Source: Sphingomonas sp. SORGH_AS_0879
GTDB taxonomy: Bacteria > Pseudomonadota > Alphaproteobacteria > Sphingomonadales > Sphingomonadaceae
Reading direction: 5' to 3'
NCBI RefSeq assembly: GCF_030819175.1
Contig: NZ_JAUTBJ010000002.1
Span: forward strand, 320,001 to 384,000
DNA length: 64,000 bases
Shown here: positions 27,191 to 35,465 of the stretch, piece by piece
Position numbering within the stretch: the first letter of the stretch is position 1
Layout: each line of letters opens with the position of its first letter
Translations under genes and position numbers: made by a program
The notes under the pieces: model-generated
Databases searched by the model: none
What the model was told of the DNA's origin: nothing
The model's input: the letters and a program-made list of their open reading frames with translations, nothing else

Positions 27191-27222
27191 GGCACCACCT
27201 TGCCGGGAGGCAGGTTGGTGCC
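27191..27222. other. Strong hairpin between threonine aldolase and lacI-type gene
   Basis: GGCACCACCTTGCC and GGCAGGTTGGTGCC form a 14-bp stem with two G-T type mismatches and a GGGA loop. It lies in the divergent gap (27092-27360), has no T-run, and could be a repeat remnant or a regulatory structure. No promoter pair is evident around it. Confidence 0.5.
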
Positions 27223-27360
27223 GGGCGACGGCCCGACTCTTGATGCTGATGCGGCCCCTAGACGCCGGCCCGTCGGGAATCAAGCGCTACCATGGTCGTC
27301 CCGGGTGGAAACGAGCGCAAAGCATTGCGTCCGGCGTCCGAAAGGTGGAAGCGTAGCGCC

Positions 27361-28428
27361 ATGAATATCAGGACTTCGCGCCGCGGCAGCAGCGCTCCCA
27401 CGATCAGCGACGTCGCCCGCGCCGCCGGTGTTTCGTTGATGACCGTCTCGCGCGTCATCAACAACGAGGCCAATGTCCGCCCCGCCACCCGCGAGAAGGT
27501 GGAAGCGGCGATCGCCCAGCTCAACTATGCCCCCAACCCCGCCGCGCGCAGCCTGGCGGGGGCGGCGCAGATCCGTGTCGGCATGCTCTACAGCAATCCC
27601 AGCCAGGGGTATCTGAGCGAATTCCTGCTCGGTACGCTCGACCAGGCCTCGCGCCTCGACGTGCAGATGGTGGTCGAGAAGTGCGAGATCGGCGATCATG
27701 AGATGGAAGTGGCGCGGCACCTGATCAAGGGCGGCATCGATGGCGTGATCCTGCCCCCGCCCCTGTGCGAGGCGGACGCGGTGCTGGCATTGTTGCGCGA
27801 GGCGGGAGTCCCCTCGGTGGTGGTCGCGACCGGTCGCGCGCCCGAGGAGATGCCCGAGAAGACCATGGCGGTGCAGATCGACGACCGCGCGGCGGCGGAG
27901 GAGATGACCCGGCATGTGATGACCCTGGGCCATCGCCGGATCGGCTTCATCTGCGGCAACCCCAATCTGACCGCCAGCGCGCGGCGTTACGAGGGGTTCC
28001 GCGCCGCGCTGGAGGCGATGGGCGTGCCGTTCGACGAGGATCTGGTCGCGCCCGGCCTCTATACCTATCGCTCGGGGCTGGACGCCGCCGAGCGGCTGCT
28101 CGACCTGCCCGAGCCGCCGACCGCGATCATCGCCTCCAACGACGACATGGCGGCGGCCAGCGTCGCGGTGGCGCACCGGCGCGGGCTGGACGTGCCGAGC
28201 GACCTGACGGTGTGCGGCTTCGACGACACCACCCTATCGACGACGATCTGGCCCGAGCTGACCACCATTCACCAGCCGATCGCCGACATGGCGCGCGCGG
28301 CGGTGGAGATGATGGCGACGGTCATCCGGCAGAAGAATGGCGACGCCGCCCCGCACCGCCTGCTCGACTACAGCCTGATCCGCCGCCAGTCGGACGCCGC
28401 CCCACGCCGCCGCCCGCGCGAAATCTGA
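27361..28428 (+). CDS. LacI-family transcriptional repressor
   Basis: LacI/GalR regulator of 355 residues: N-terminal helix-turn-helix TISDVARAAGVSLMTVSRV with hinge NPAARSLAG at about 60, then a sugar-binding periplasmic-fold domain (GHRRIGFICGNPNLTAS, AIIASNDDMAAA, GFDDTTLSTTIWPELTT). The ATG at 27361 places the DNA-binding helices at the usual distance from the N-terminus. The following gene is a sugar porter with a palindromic site at its promoter, so it probably represses that gene until a sugar binds. Confidence 0.92.
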   Translation: MNIRTSRRGSSAPTISDVARAAGVSLMTVSRVINNEANVRPATREKVEAAIAQLNYAPNPAARSLAGAAQIRVGMLYSNPSQGYLSEFLLGTLDQASRLDVQMVVEKCEIGDHEMEVARHLIKGGIDGVILPPPLCEADAVLALLREAGVPSVVVATGRAPEEMPEKTMAVQIDDRAAAEEMTRHVMTLGHRRIGFICGNPNLTASARRYEGFRAALEAMGVPFDEDLVAPGLYTYRSGLDAAERLLDLPEPPTAIIASNDDMAAASVAVAHRRGLDVPSDLTVCGFDDTTLSTTIWPELTTIHQPIADMARAAVEMMATVIRQKNGDAAPHRLLDYSLIRRQSDAAPRRRPREI

Positions 28429-28478
28429 TGCGCGGGCATATTCCGTCGCAATGGGGGAATGGCGGTGGATGCGCATGC

Positions 28479-28510
28479 TTGACGGCACGGTGTTTTAAGA
28501 TAGCGTTACC
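28479..28510 (+). promoter_or_regulatory. Candidate promoter with LacI-type operator before the sugar porter
   Basis: TTGACG (28479-28484) is followed after 16 nt by TAGCGT (28501-28506), a weak -35/-10 pair. Over the -10 lies GATAGCGTTACC (28499-28510), an imperfect palindrome with central CG of the kind bound by LacI-family repressors. It is 90 bp upstream of the transporter start and 51 bp after the LacI gene. Binding is inferred. Confidence 0.45.
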
Positions 28511-28599
28511 ATGATGACCGGTCGCATATCGCGCCGGTGACAGGACATTGCCGTGTCGATAGGCGAAGACGCCATGCACGGATCAGGAGAGGGCCCGAG

Positions 28600-30024
28600 G
28601 TGACCGACAAGACAAGGGGATTGGACGCTGGCAGCGTCAATCATGGTTTCATCACCGCGATCGTCGCCGTCGCGACCATCGGCGGTTTCATGTTCGGCTA
28701 TGATTCGGGGGTCATCAACGGCACCCAGAAGGGGCTGGAGGCGGCCTTCGATCTCGGTCGCCTGGGTATCGGCGTCAATGTCGGCGCGATCCTGGTCGGC
28801 TCGGCGATCGGCGCGTTCGGGGCGGGCCGCCTGGCCGATGCGATCGGCCGTCGCAACGTCATGATGCTGGCCGCGGGCCTGTTCCTGGTCAGCGCGTTGC
28901 TGGCGGGGGCGGCGAGCAATTCGATCATCTTCATCTTCGCGCGCATCATCGGCGGCCTGGGCGTCGGCGCGGCGAGCGTCATCTCGCCCGTCTATATCTC
29001 CGAAGTGACGCCTGCGGCGATTCGCGGACGCCTGTCGAGCCTGCAACAGGTGATGATCATCACCGGACTGACCGGCGCCTTCGTCGCGAACTTCGCGCTG
29101 GCCCGCTATGCCGGTGGCTCGACCGCCGAATTCTGGCTGGGCTATCCCGCCTGGCGCTGGATGTTCTGGCTTCAGGCGATCCCGGCGGCCATCTATTTCG
29201 CGGCGCTGTCGATCATCCCGGAAAGCCCGCGCTTCCTGGTCGCCAAGGGCCGCGATGCCGAGGCGCACACCGTCCTGACCAAGCTGTTCGGCCAGGCCGA
29301 GGCGACCCGCAAGGTGGCCGAGATTCGCGCCAGCCTGGCCGCCGATCATCACAAGCCGAAGCTGTCCGATCTGGTCGACAAGACCACCGGCAAGATCCGC
29401 CCGATCCTGTGGGCGGGCATCGGTCTGGCGATCTTCCAGCAGTTGGTCGGCATCAACGTCGTCTTCTATTATGGCGCGACCCTGTGGGAAGCGGTCGGCT
29501 TCTCCGAGGATTATGCGCTTCAGACCAACATCCTGTCGGGCGTGCTGTCGATCGCGGCCTGCCTGTTCACCATCGCGACCGTCGACAAGATCGGGCGCAA
29601 GCCGCTGTTGCTGATCGGATCGGCGGGCATGGCGGTGACGCTGGCGATCGTCGCCTATGCCTTTTCGACCGCCGTCACCGGCGCGAATGGCGGCGTGACC
29701 CTGCCCGGCAACAATGGCGTGATCGCGCTGGTCGCGGCGAACCTGTACGTCATCTTCTTCAACGCCAGCTGGGGCCCGGTGATGTGGGTCATGCTGGGCG
29801 AGATGTTCCCGAACCAGATCCGCGGTTCGGGCCTGGCGGTGTCGGGCTTCGCCCAGTGGATCGCCAATGCCGCCATCTCGGTCAGCTTCCCGGCGCTGGC
29901 CGTGTCGCCGGGCCTGAGCGTGACCTATTTCGGTTATGCCTTCTTCGCGGCGGTCTCGTTCTTCTTCGTTCGCGCGATGGTCAAAGAAACGCGCGGTCGC
30001 GAGTTGGAGGACATGGCGGGCTGA
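28600..30024 (+). CDS. MFS sugar porter
   Basis: Sugar:proton symporter of the MFS sugar-porter family, 474 residues, about 12 membrane helices. Signatures are GGFMFGYDSGVINGT in helix 1, GRLADAIGRRN in the 2-3 loop, IPESPRFLVAKGR after helix 6, and QQLVGINVVFYYG in helix 7, which contacts hexoses. The likely substrate is glucose, xylose or a similar sugar. I chose the GTG at 28600, with AGGAGAGG upstream, because the preceding frame is arginine-rich and unlike the family. A strong terminator follows. Confidence 0.9.
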   Translation: MTDKTRGLDAGSVNHGFITAIVAVATIGGFMFGYDSGVINGTQKGLEAAFDLGRLGIGVNVGAILVGSAIGAFGAGRLADAIGRRNVMMLAAGLFLVSALLAGAASNSIIFIFARIIGGLGVGAASVISPVYISEVTPAAIRGRLSSLQQVMIITGLTGAFVANFALARYAGGSTAEFWLGYPAWRWMFWLQAIPAAIYFAALSIIPESPRFLVAKGRDAEAHTVLTKLFGQAEATRKVAEIRASLAADHHKPKLSDLVDKTTGKIRPILWAGIGLAIFQQLVGINVVFYYGATLWEAVGFSEDYALQTNILSGVLSIAACLFTIATVDKIGRKPLLLIGSAGMAVTLAIVAYAFSTAVTGANGGVTLPGNNGVIALVAANLYVIFFNASWGPVMWVMLGEMFPNQIRGSGLAVSGFAQWIANAAISVSFPALAVSPGLSVTYFGYAFFAAVSFFFVRAMVKETRGRELEDMAG

Positions 30025-30054
30025 TAGCCCACCGGACATGGTAAGATGCCTGAA

Positions 30055-30087
30055 GGGCCCGCTTCCAAAGGGGAGGCGGGCCCTTTT
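30055..30087 (+). terminator. Intrinsic terminator after the sugar porter
   Basis: GGGCCCGC (30055-30062) pairs with GCGGGCCC (30076-30083), with further TCC/GGA pairing inside, followed by TTTT. It begins 31 bp after the transporter stop. Confidence 0.85.
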
Positions 30088-30103
30088 GTCCTTTCCCCAC
30101 CCT

Positions 30104-30203
30104 CCGTTCAGCCTGAGCGAAGTCGAAGGCCACGCCGGACCGTTTCCGGTGTCCCGGAGGCAAAGGGATTCCCTTGGCCTTCGACTTCGCTCAGGCCGAA
30201 CGG
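30104..30203. repeat. Family A inverted repeat pair
   Basis: Copy 1 at 30104-30131 (core CCTGAGCGAAGTCGAAGG) and inverted copy 2 at 30176-30203, separated by 44 bp that include GGGATTCCCTTGG. The spacing and the internal AAAGGGATTCCCTTGG are nearly the same as in the pair at 23614-23712, so the whole about 100-bp unit is the repeat. It lies between convergent genes. Confidence 0.85.
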
Positions 30204-30243
30204 CGTACGGGTTTCGGGGGGCGGGGTTGGAGTGGGGGAGAGA

Positions 30244-31488
30244 CTAACCCCGCCCGGCCTGGATCAGGATCGAGTCGGACGGCAGCAGCCGGTCCATGAA
30301 GGGCAGCATCGCCGCGCCGATCGCGGGGGCGTCCTGTGCCGTGCGGGCGGGGCGGATGACCGGGCGGGCGGGCAGTTCGATCCCCGCCAGCGCCTGGCGC
30401 AACCCCTCCGCCAGCCGGTGGAGCAGCCAGGCGGGCAGGCGTCCGCCGATCAGGATCGCATGCGGATCGAACAGGGTCGTGACCGCGACGAAGGGCTGGA
30501 TCAGCGAGGCGATCGAATCGACGATCCACTGGTTGAGCACGGCGGACAGCTTCGGGTCGTCATGCTCGCTGAGCGTTTCGGGCGACTCCAGCCCAAGGCC
30601 TGCCGCCGCCAGCCGGACCTGAAGCCCCGCCAGCGACACGGTGTCCTGCACCACCGCGCCCGGCCGGTCGGCGGTGGGATCGGGCATCAGGCCGATCTCG
30701 CCCGATCGGCGATGCGCGCCGCGATGATAGCTGCGGTCGATGATCAACCCGCCCCCCAGGCCCGCCGTGATCAGCAGGTAGAAGAAGCTGGGGCACTCGA
30801 AATCCTGGTCATACTGCGCCTCGCCCAGCGCGGCGGCGGCGGCGTCGTTGTCGCGGTGGATCGGCCAGGGCAGCAGGGGGGCGAGCAGCGTCTCCAGATC
30901 GACCCCGACCCAGGCGTCATAGCCCCGCGTCTGATTGGGCAGCGAGCGGTCGACCCCGTCCGGCATCGCCACCCCGACCCCCAGCACGCGCGAACGGTCG
31001 ACGCCGCCCTCCACCAGCGCGGGGCCCAGCGTATCGCGGATGAAGGCCAGCACGTCGTCAGGGCTGGCGAAACCGATCTCTCGCGTGGCGCGGGCGCGAA
31101 CCCTGCCGCTCAGGTCGAGGATCGCGATGGCCAGATGGTCGCGATCGATGGTCAGGCCGATGCCGAACGCGCCGTCGGGGCACAGCTCGATCTTCAGCGC
31201 GGGCTGGCCGCGCCCGCGATGCAGCCGCCCGGCGGTGCGGATCAGCCCCATCTCGATCAGCCGCCCGGTGATGTTGGCGATGGTCGGCGGGGTCAGGCCG
31301 GTCTGGTTGGCGATGGCGATCCGGGTCGTTTCGCCGTGGATGCGGATCACCTGGAGCACGGTGCGCAGATTATAGTCGCCCGCCCGCTCCAAATTGGTGC
31401 CGGACAGGCCGCGCGACAGCCGGGCGTCGCGCGAATGCACCTCGACCGTGCGCGCGCGGCCGGGCGGCATGCGGTGCGGCGATGGCAT
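30244..31488 (-). CDS. ROK-family transcriptional regulator (NagC/Mlc-like)
   Basis: Regulator of 414 residues: an N-terminal winged helix (NLRTVLQVIRIHGETTRIAIA, TPPTIANITGRLIEMGLI) and a C-terminal ROK sugar-kinase-like domain (GIGLTIDRDHLAIAILDLSG, ITAGLGGGLIIDRSYHRGAH, DPHAILIGGRL). The cysteine-rich zinc motif normal in ROK proteins is absent: the GEIGLMPD segment is followed by PTADRPGAVVQD with no cysteine. It probably responds to a sugar and may control the adjacent sugar genes. The ATG at 31488 has GGGGAG upstream. Confidence 0.85.
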   Translation of the reverse strand: MPSPHRMPPGRARTVEVHSRDARLSRGLSGTNLERAGDYNLRTVLQVIRIHGETTRIAIANQTGLTPPTIANITGRLIEMGLIRTAGRLHRGRGQPALKIELCPDGAFGIGLTIDRDHLAIAILDLSGRVRARATREIGFASPDDVLAFIRDTLGPALVEGGVDRSRVLGVGVAMPDGVDRSLPNQTRGYDAWVGVDLETLLAPLLPWPIHRDNDAAAAALGEAQYDQDFECPSFFYLLITAGLGGGLIIDRSYHRGAHRRSGEIGLMPDPTADRPGAVVQDTVSLAGLQVRLAAAGLGLESPETLSEHDDPKLSAVLNQWIVDSIASLIQPFVAVTTLFDPHAILIGGRLPAWLLHRLAEGLRQALAGIELPARPVIRPARTAQDAPAIGAAMLPFMDRLLPSDSILIQAGRG

Positions 31489-31632
31489 CTGGTTCGTCTC
31501 CCCGTGGTGGTGGAGCGAAGCGTCTTCGTCCATCTCCTCCCGGCGGCAGGATCGACCCACCGCCAGCGCCGGTCAAGTGAATTGTCCGACCATTCCGACC
31601 GCCCCGGCCTATCGACCGGGGCGACGCGGGGT

Positions 31633-32844
31633 TCAGGATGCGCTCGCCGGGGTCAGTTTGATGAGGCGCCCTTGCGACTCGCCGCCATCCTCCAGCACAT
31701 AGATGGCGCCGTCCGGCCCCTGTTCGACCTCGCGGATGCGCGCGCCCATGTCCCATTGATCGCCCTTGGTGGCGTTGGTGCCGTTCAGGTCGACGCGGAC
31801 CAGCGACTTGCTCGACAGCCCGCCGATAAAGGCGTCGCCGCGCCACTGCGGGAAGAGCGATCCCGAATAGATCATCAGCCCGCCGGGCGAGATGACCGGG
31901 TTCCACCAGACCTTGGGCGCTTCGTATCCGTCGCCCGCGCGGTGATCGGGAATGTCGCGCCCGTCATAATGCGATCCGTTGGAGGCGTTGGGCCAGCCAT
32001 AATTCCGGCCCGGCAGGATCAGATTGACCTCGTCGCCGCCCTTGGGGCCCATTTCCTGCTCCCACAAATTGCCCGAGGCGTCGAAGGCGAGACCGAGCAA
32101 ATTGCGATGGCCATAGGACCAGACCGCCGGATCGAACCCTTGCGCGGCCAGCGGATTGCCGGGGGCGGGCTGGCCGTCCGGGGTCAGGCGCAGCACCTTG
32201 CCCAGCGTCGCCTTGGGGTCCTGGGCGGGCGTGAATTTCTGCCGGTCGCCCGCCGTGAAGAACAGATATTGGCCATCCGGCGAGAAGGCGATCCGGCCCG
32301 AATAATGGCCATCGCCGGTCACCGCAGGACTGGCGCGCCACAGCGCCTCGATCTCGGCAAGGCGGGCCGCGCCATTGCTCTCCTGCAACCGGCCGCGCGC
32401 CAGCACGACCCGCTTGCCGCCCTCGGCGGCGGCCGAATAGCTGAAATAGACGCGGCGGCTCTGGGCGAAATCGGGGGCGAGGACCACGTCCATCAACCCT
32501 CCCTGGCCCGCCGAATCGACCGGGATGGTCGCGATCGTCTGACGCTGTTGCCCGTCCGCGCTGACCAGCAGCATCCGCCCGTCCTTCTCGGTCACCAGCA
32601 TCCGCCGGTCGGGGAGGAAGGTCATCGCCCAGGGCGCGTCGAAATCGGCGATGACGGTCCGACCGAAGGGCTGGCCGTCCGCCGCCGTCGCGGGCGGCGT
32701 GGCGGAGGCGGAGGGCGAGGGGCTGGGCGTGCCGCCGGGGGCGACCGTCACCGGCGGCGTCGCGCCCGTCTCATCGGGCCCCGGTCCATTGCCCGAACAG
32801 GCGATCAGGGCCACCGGCAATGCGGCGAGCAGCGGCATCTTCAT
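31633..32844 (-). CDS. PQQ-dependent aldose sugar dehydrogenase, lipoprotein form
   Basis: Glucose/sorbosone-dehydrogenase family (Asd/YliI type), a beta-propeller that oxidises aldose sugars with pyrroloquinoline quinone in the periplasm. It has 403 residues. The N-terminus MKMPLLAALPVALIAC carries a lipobox (LIAC), followed by a Ser/Pro/Thr linker. Propeller motifs include FDAPWAMTFLPDRRMLVTEK, GQGGLMDVVLAP, WSYGHRNLLGLAFD and WNPVISPGGLMIYSG. The open frame continues upstream across the start of rimP but is not coding there. Substrate sugar unknown. Confidence 0.88.
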   Translation of the reverse strand: MKMPLLAALPVALIACSGNGPGPDETGATPPVTVAPGGTPSPSPSASATPPATAADGQPFGRTVIADFDAPWAMTFLPDRRMLVTEKDGRMLLVSADGQQRQTIATIPVDSAGQGGLMDVVLAPDFAQSRRVYFSYSAAAEGGKRVVLARGRLQESNGAARLAEIEALWRASPAVTGDGHYSGRIAFSPDGQYLFFTAGDRQKFTPAQDPKATLGKVLRLTPDGQPAPGNPLAAQGFDPAVWSYGHRNLLGLAFDASGNLWEQEMGPKGGDEVNLILPGRNYGWPNASNGSHYDGRDIPDHRAGDGYEAPKVWWNPVISPGGLMIYSGSLFPQWRGDAFIGGLSSKSLVRVDLNGTNATKGDQWDMGARIREVEQGPDGAIYVLEDGGESQGRLIKLTPASAS

Positions 32845-32905
32845 CTCAGTCTCTCCCGGAAGGCCGTCCCGGCCCTTGGCCAGCGTAACGCTTCGATATG
32901 CGTGC

Positions 32906-32934
32906 TTGTTTCGCAAGCGCGTTGCAGGTATAGA
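32906..32934 (+). promoter_or_regulatory. Candidate promoter of the rimP-nusA-infB operon
   Basis: TTGTTT (32906-32911), a 17-nt spacer, and TATAGA (32929-32934, five of six matches to the -10 consensus). Transcription would start near 32941, leaving a leader of about 75 nt before the rimP ATG at 33017. It is the only credible pair between the two divergent genes. Confidence 0.55.
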
Positions 32935-33016
32935 CTGCGGCATTCTCTTACATCGTCGGGTGAAAGAGGCTGCGGGACGGGTTCCGCGGCACCGATCCGG
33001 CACATCTGGAGCTTTC

Positions 33017-33595
33017 ATGGCGGACATCGCCCTTCTGACGCAACTCATCGAACCCGAGGCCAAGGCGCTCGGCTTCGAACTCGTGCGCGTGAAGATGTAT
33101 GGCGGCACGTCGGACCCCACGCTCCAGGTGATGGCCGAGCGCCCCGACACGCGCCAGCTCAACATCGACGACTGCGCCGACCTGTCGCGCCGCATCTCCG
33201 ATGTGATGGACGCGCTGGAGGAGCAGGGCCGCGACCCGATCGACCATGCGTATCGGCTGGAGGTGTCCTCGCCCGGTATCGACCGTCCGCTGACCCGGCT
33301 GAAGGACTTTGCCGACTGGGCGGGGCATGAGGCGCGGATCACGTTGGCCGAGAAGCGGAACGGCCGCAAGCAGTTCAAGGGCGATCTGGCCGGGGTCGAG
33401 GGTGAGAATGTCATCATCGTCGATGGGGAAGAGGTTCGCCACGAACTGCCCTTCTCGGGAATCGAGGACGCCAAGCTCGTCATGACCGACCGGCTGATCG
33501 CCGCGACGGTGCCGCTGTCCGTCGAGGGCGCGGAAGAGGTTTATTATCAGGACGCGCCCGATACGGACGGCGCCACCACGGAAGGACGGCACTGA
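33017..33595 (+). CDS. rimP: Ribosome maturation factor RimP
   Basis: Assists maturation of the 30S subunit. The 192-residue protein shows the family blocks LIEPEAKALGFELVRVK, LNIDDCADLSRRISDVMD, YRLEVSSPGIDRPLT and a C-terminal SH3-like domain (GRKQFKGDLAGVEGENV). It starts the operon rimP-nusA-tautomerase-ylxR-infB and overlaps nusA by one base (TGATG). Confidence 0.95.
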   Translation: MADIALLTQLIEPEAKALGFELVRVKMYGGTSDPTLQVMAERPDTRQLNIDDCADLSRRISDVMDALEEQGRDPIDHAYRLEVSSPGIDRPLTRLKDFADWAGHEARITLAEKRNGRKQFKGDLAGVEGENVIIVDGEEVRHELPFSGIEDAKLVMTDRLIAATVPLSVEGAEEVYYQDAPDTDGATTEGRH

Positions 33596-35217
33596 TGGCT
33601 ACCGCCATTTCCGCCAACAAGGCGGAACTGATCGCGATCGCGAATGCGGTCGCCTCGGAAAAGATGATCGACAAGGGCATCGTCATCGAGGCGATGGAGG
33701 ACGCGATCCAGCGCGCCGCCCGTGCCCGCTACGGCGCCGAGAACGACATCCGCGCGAAGCTCGATCCCAACTCGGGCGACCTGCGCCTGTGGCGCGTCGT
33801 CGAGGTGGTCGAGCAGGTCGACGATTATTACAAGCAGATCGACATCAAGGGTGCCGAGAAGCTGCAAAAGGGTGCCGCGATCGGCGACTTCATCGTCGAT
33901 CCGCTGCCCCCGATCGAATTCGGCCGCATCGCGGCGCAGGCGGCCAAGCAGGTCATCTTCCAGAAGGTCCGCGACGCCGAGCGCGACCGTCAGTATGACG
34001 AGTTCAAGGACCGCCAGGGCGAGATCATCACCGGCGTCGTCAAGCGTGTCGAGTTCGGCCACATCGTCGTCGACCTGGGCCGCGCCGAGGGCGTGATCCG
34101 TCGCGACCAGCAGATTCCGCGCGAAGTCGTCCGCGTGAACGACCGCATCCGTTCGCTGATCCTGAACGTGCGTCGCGAAAATCGCGGGCCCCAGATCTTC
34201 CTGTCCCGCGCGCACCCGGACTTCATGAAGAAACTGTTCGCGCAGGAAGTGCCCGAAATCTATGACGGCATCATCGAGATCAAGGCCGCCGCGCGCGATC
34301 CGGGCAGCCGCGCCAAGATCGGCGTGATTTCGCACGATTCGAGCATCGACCCGGTCGGCGCCTGCGTCGGCATGAAGGGCAGCCGCGTCCAGGCCGTCGT
34401 GCAGGAAATGCAGGGCGAGAAGATCGACATCATCCCCTGGTCGCCCGACACCGCGACCTTCGTGGTGAACGCGCTCCAGCCCGCGAACGTCAGCCGCGTC
34501 GTGATCGACGAGGAAGAGGACCGGATCGAGGTCGTCGTTCCCGACGATCAGTTGTCGCTCGCCATCGGTCGTCGCGGCCAGAATGTCCGCCTGGCCAGCC
34601 AGTTGACGGCCAAGGCGATCGACATCCTGACCGAGGCCGACGCGTCGGAGAAGCGCCAGAAGGAATTCGTGGCGAACTCCGAACTGTTCCAGAACGAACT
34701 GGACGTGGACGAGACGCTGGCGCAGCTTCTGGTCGCCGAGGGCTTCGGCGCGCTGGAAGAGGTCGCCTATGTCGAACTCGACGAATTGGCCGCGATCGAG
34801 GGCTTCGACGAGGATCTCGCGCAGGAACTGCAAAGCCGCGCGCAGGAAGCGCTGGACCGCCGCGAACAGGCCGCCCGTGACGAGCGTCGTGGCCTGGGCG
34901 TCGAGGACGCGCTGGCCGAAATGCCGTACCTGACCGAGGCGATGCTGGTCACGCTGGGCAAGGCGGGCATCAAGACGCTCGACGATCTGGCCGACCTCGC
35001 GACCGACGAACTGGTCGAGAAGAAGCGCGCCGAGCCGCGCCGTCGTGGCGACGATGCCCCGCGTCCCGCCCCGAAGGGCGGCATCCTGGCCGAATATGGC
35101 CTGAGCGACGAGCAGGGCAACGAGATCATCATGGCCGCCCGTGCGCACTGGTTCACCGATGAGGACGAACCCGCTGTGGAAGCCGGGGAAGAGCAGGCGG
35201 AGGGCGACGAAGCCTGA
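33595..35217 (+). CDS. nusA: Transcription termination/antitermination factor NusA
   Basis: RNA-polymerase-binding elongation factor for pausing, termination and antitermination. It has 540 residues. The N-terminal polymerase-binding domain spans about 1-130, S1 is at about 135-200 (GEIITGVVKRVEFGHIVVDLG), and KH1/KH2 at about 205-345 (GACVGMKGSRVQAVVQEM, LAIGRRGQNVRLASQL). Two helix-hairpin-helix type repeats follow at about 365-480 (LLVAEGFGALEEVAYV, ALVTLGKAGIKTLDDL-like), then an acidic tail. Its stop overlaps the tautomerase start. Confidence 0.96.
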   Translation: MATAISANKAELIAIANAVASEKMIDKGIVIEAMEDAIQRAARARYGAENDIRAKLDPNSGDLRLWRVVEVVEQVDDYYKQIDIKGAEKLQKGAAIGDFIVDPLPPIEFGRIAAQAAKQVIFQKVRDAERDRQYDEFKDRQGEIITGVVKRVEFGHIVVDLGRAEGVIRRDQQIPREVVRVNDRIRSLILNVRRENRGPQIFLSRAHPDFMKKLFAQEVPEIYDGIIEIKAAARDPGSRAKIGVISHDSSIDPVGACVGMKGSRVQAVVQEMQGEKIDIIPWSPDTATFVVNALQPANVSRVVIDEEEDRIEVVVPDDQLSLAIGRRGQNVRLASQLTAKAIDILTEADASEKRQKEFVANSELFQNELDVDETLAQLLVAEGFGALEEVAYVELDELAAIEGFDEDLAQELQSRAQEALDRREQAARDERRGLGVEDALAEMPYLTEAMLVTLGKAGIKTLDDLADLATDELVEKKRAEPRRRGDDAPRPAPKGGILAEYGLSDEQGNEIIMAARAHWFTDEDEPAVEAGEEQAEGDEA

Positions 35218-35465
35218 TGCCGTTCGTCTCGATCCGTCTGGCGGGCACCGCCTCCAAGCAGCAAAAGGCCGGGATCGTCGCCGACGTGACTCGTTCGCTG
35301 GTGGAGCGGCTGGGCAAGAACCCGGCCGCCGTCCAGATCGTGATCGAGGAAGTCTCGACGGAGAATTACGGCGCGGGCGGTCAGTTGATCGCCGACCGTG
35401 ACGCTCCCGCCTCGAACCAATCCTCTGGCACCCGGGGAGACGCGCATGCGGAACCGGGACGATGA
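35217..35465 (+). CDS. 4-oxalocrotonate tautomerase-like protein
   Basis: An 82-residue protein beginning MPFVSIRLAG; removal of Met would expose the catalytic Pro1 of the 4-OT superfamily. The family pattern continues with KQQKAGIVADVTRSLVERLG and VQIVIEEVSTENYGAGGQL. The core is about 62 residues, and a 20-residue Ser/Gly-rich tail overlaps the start of ylxR. It lies inside the nusA-ylxR-infB operon, overlapping both neighbours, so it is co-translated with RNA and translation factors. No aromatic catabolic gene is near; its real substrate is unknown. Confidence 0.85.
   Translation: MPFVSIRLAGTASKQQKAGIVADVTRSLVERLGKNPAAVQIVIEEVSTENYGAGGQLIADRDAPASNQSSGTRGDAHAEPGR

Noticed and set aside
30046-33330. 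Open frame of 1094 codons on the plus strand
   Set aside because: It runs antisense through the ROK regulator and sugar dehydrogenase genes and into rimP out of frame; composition is not protein-like.
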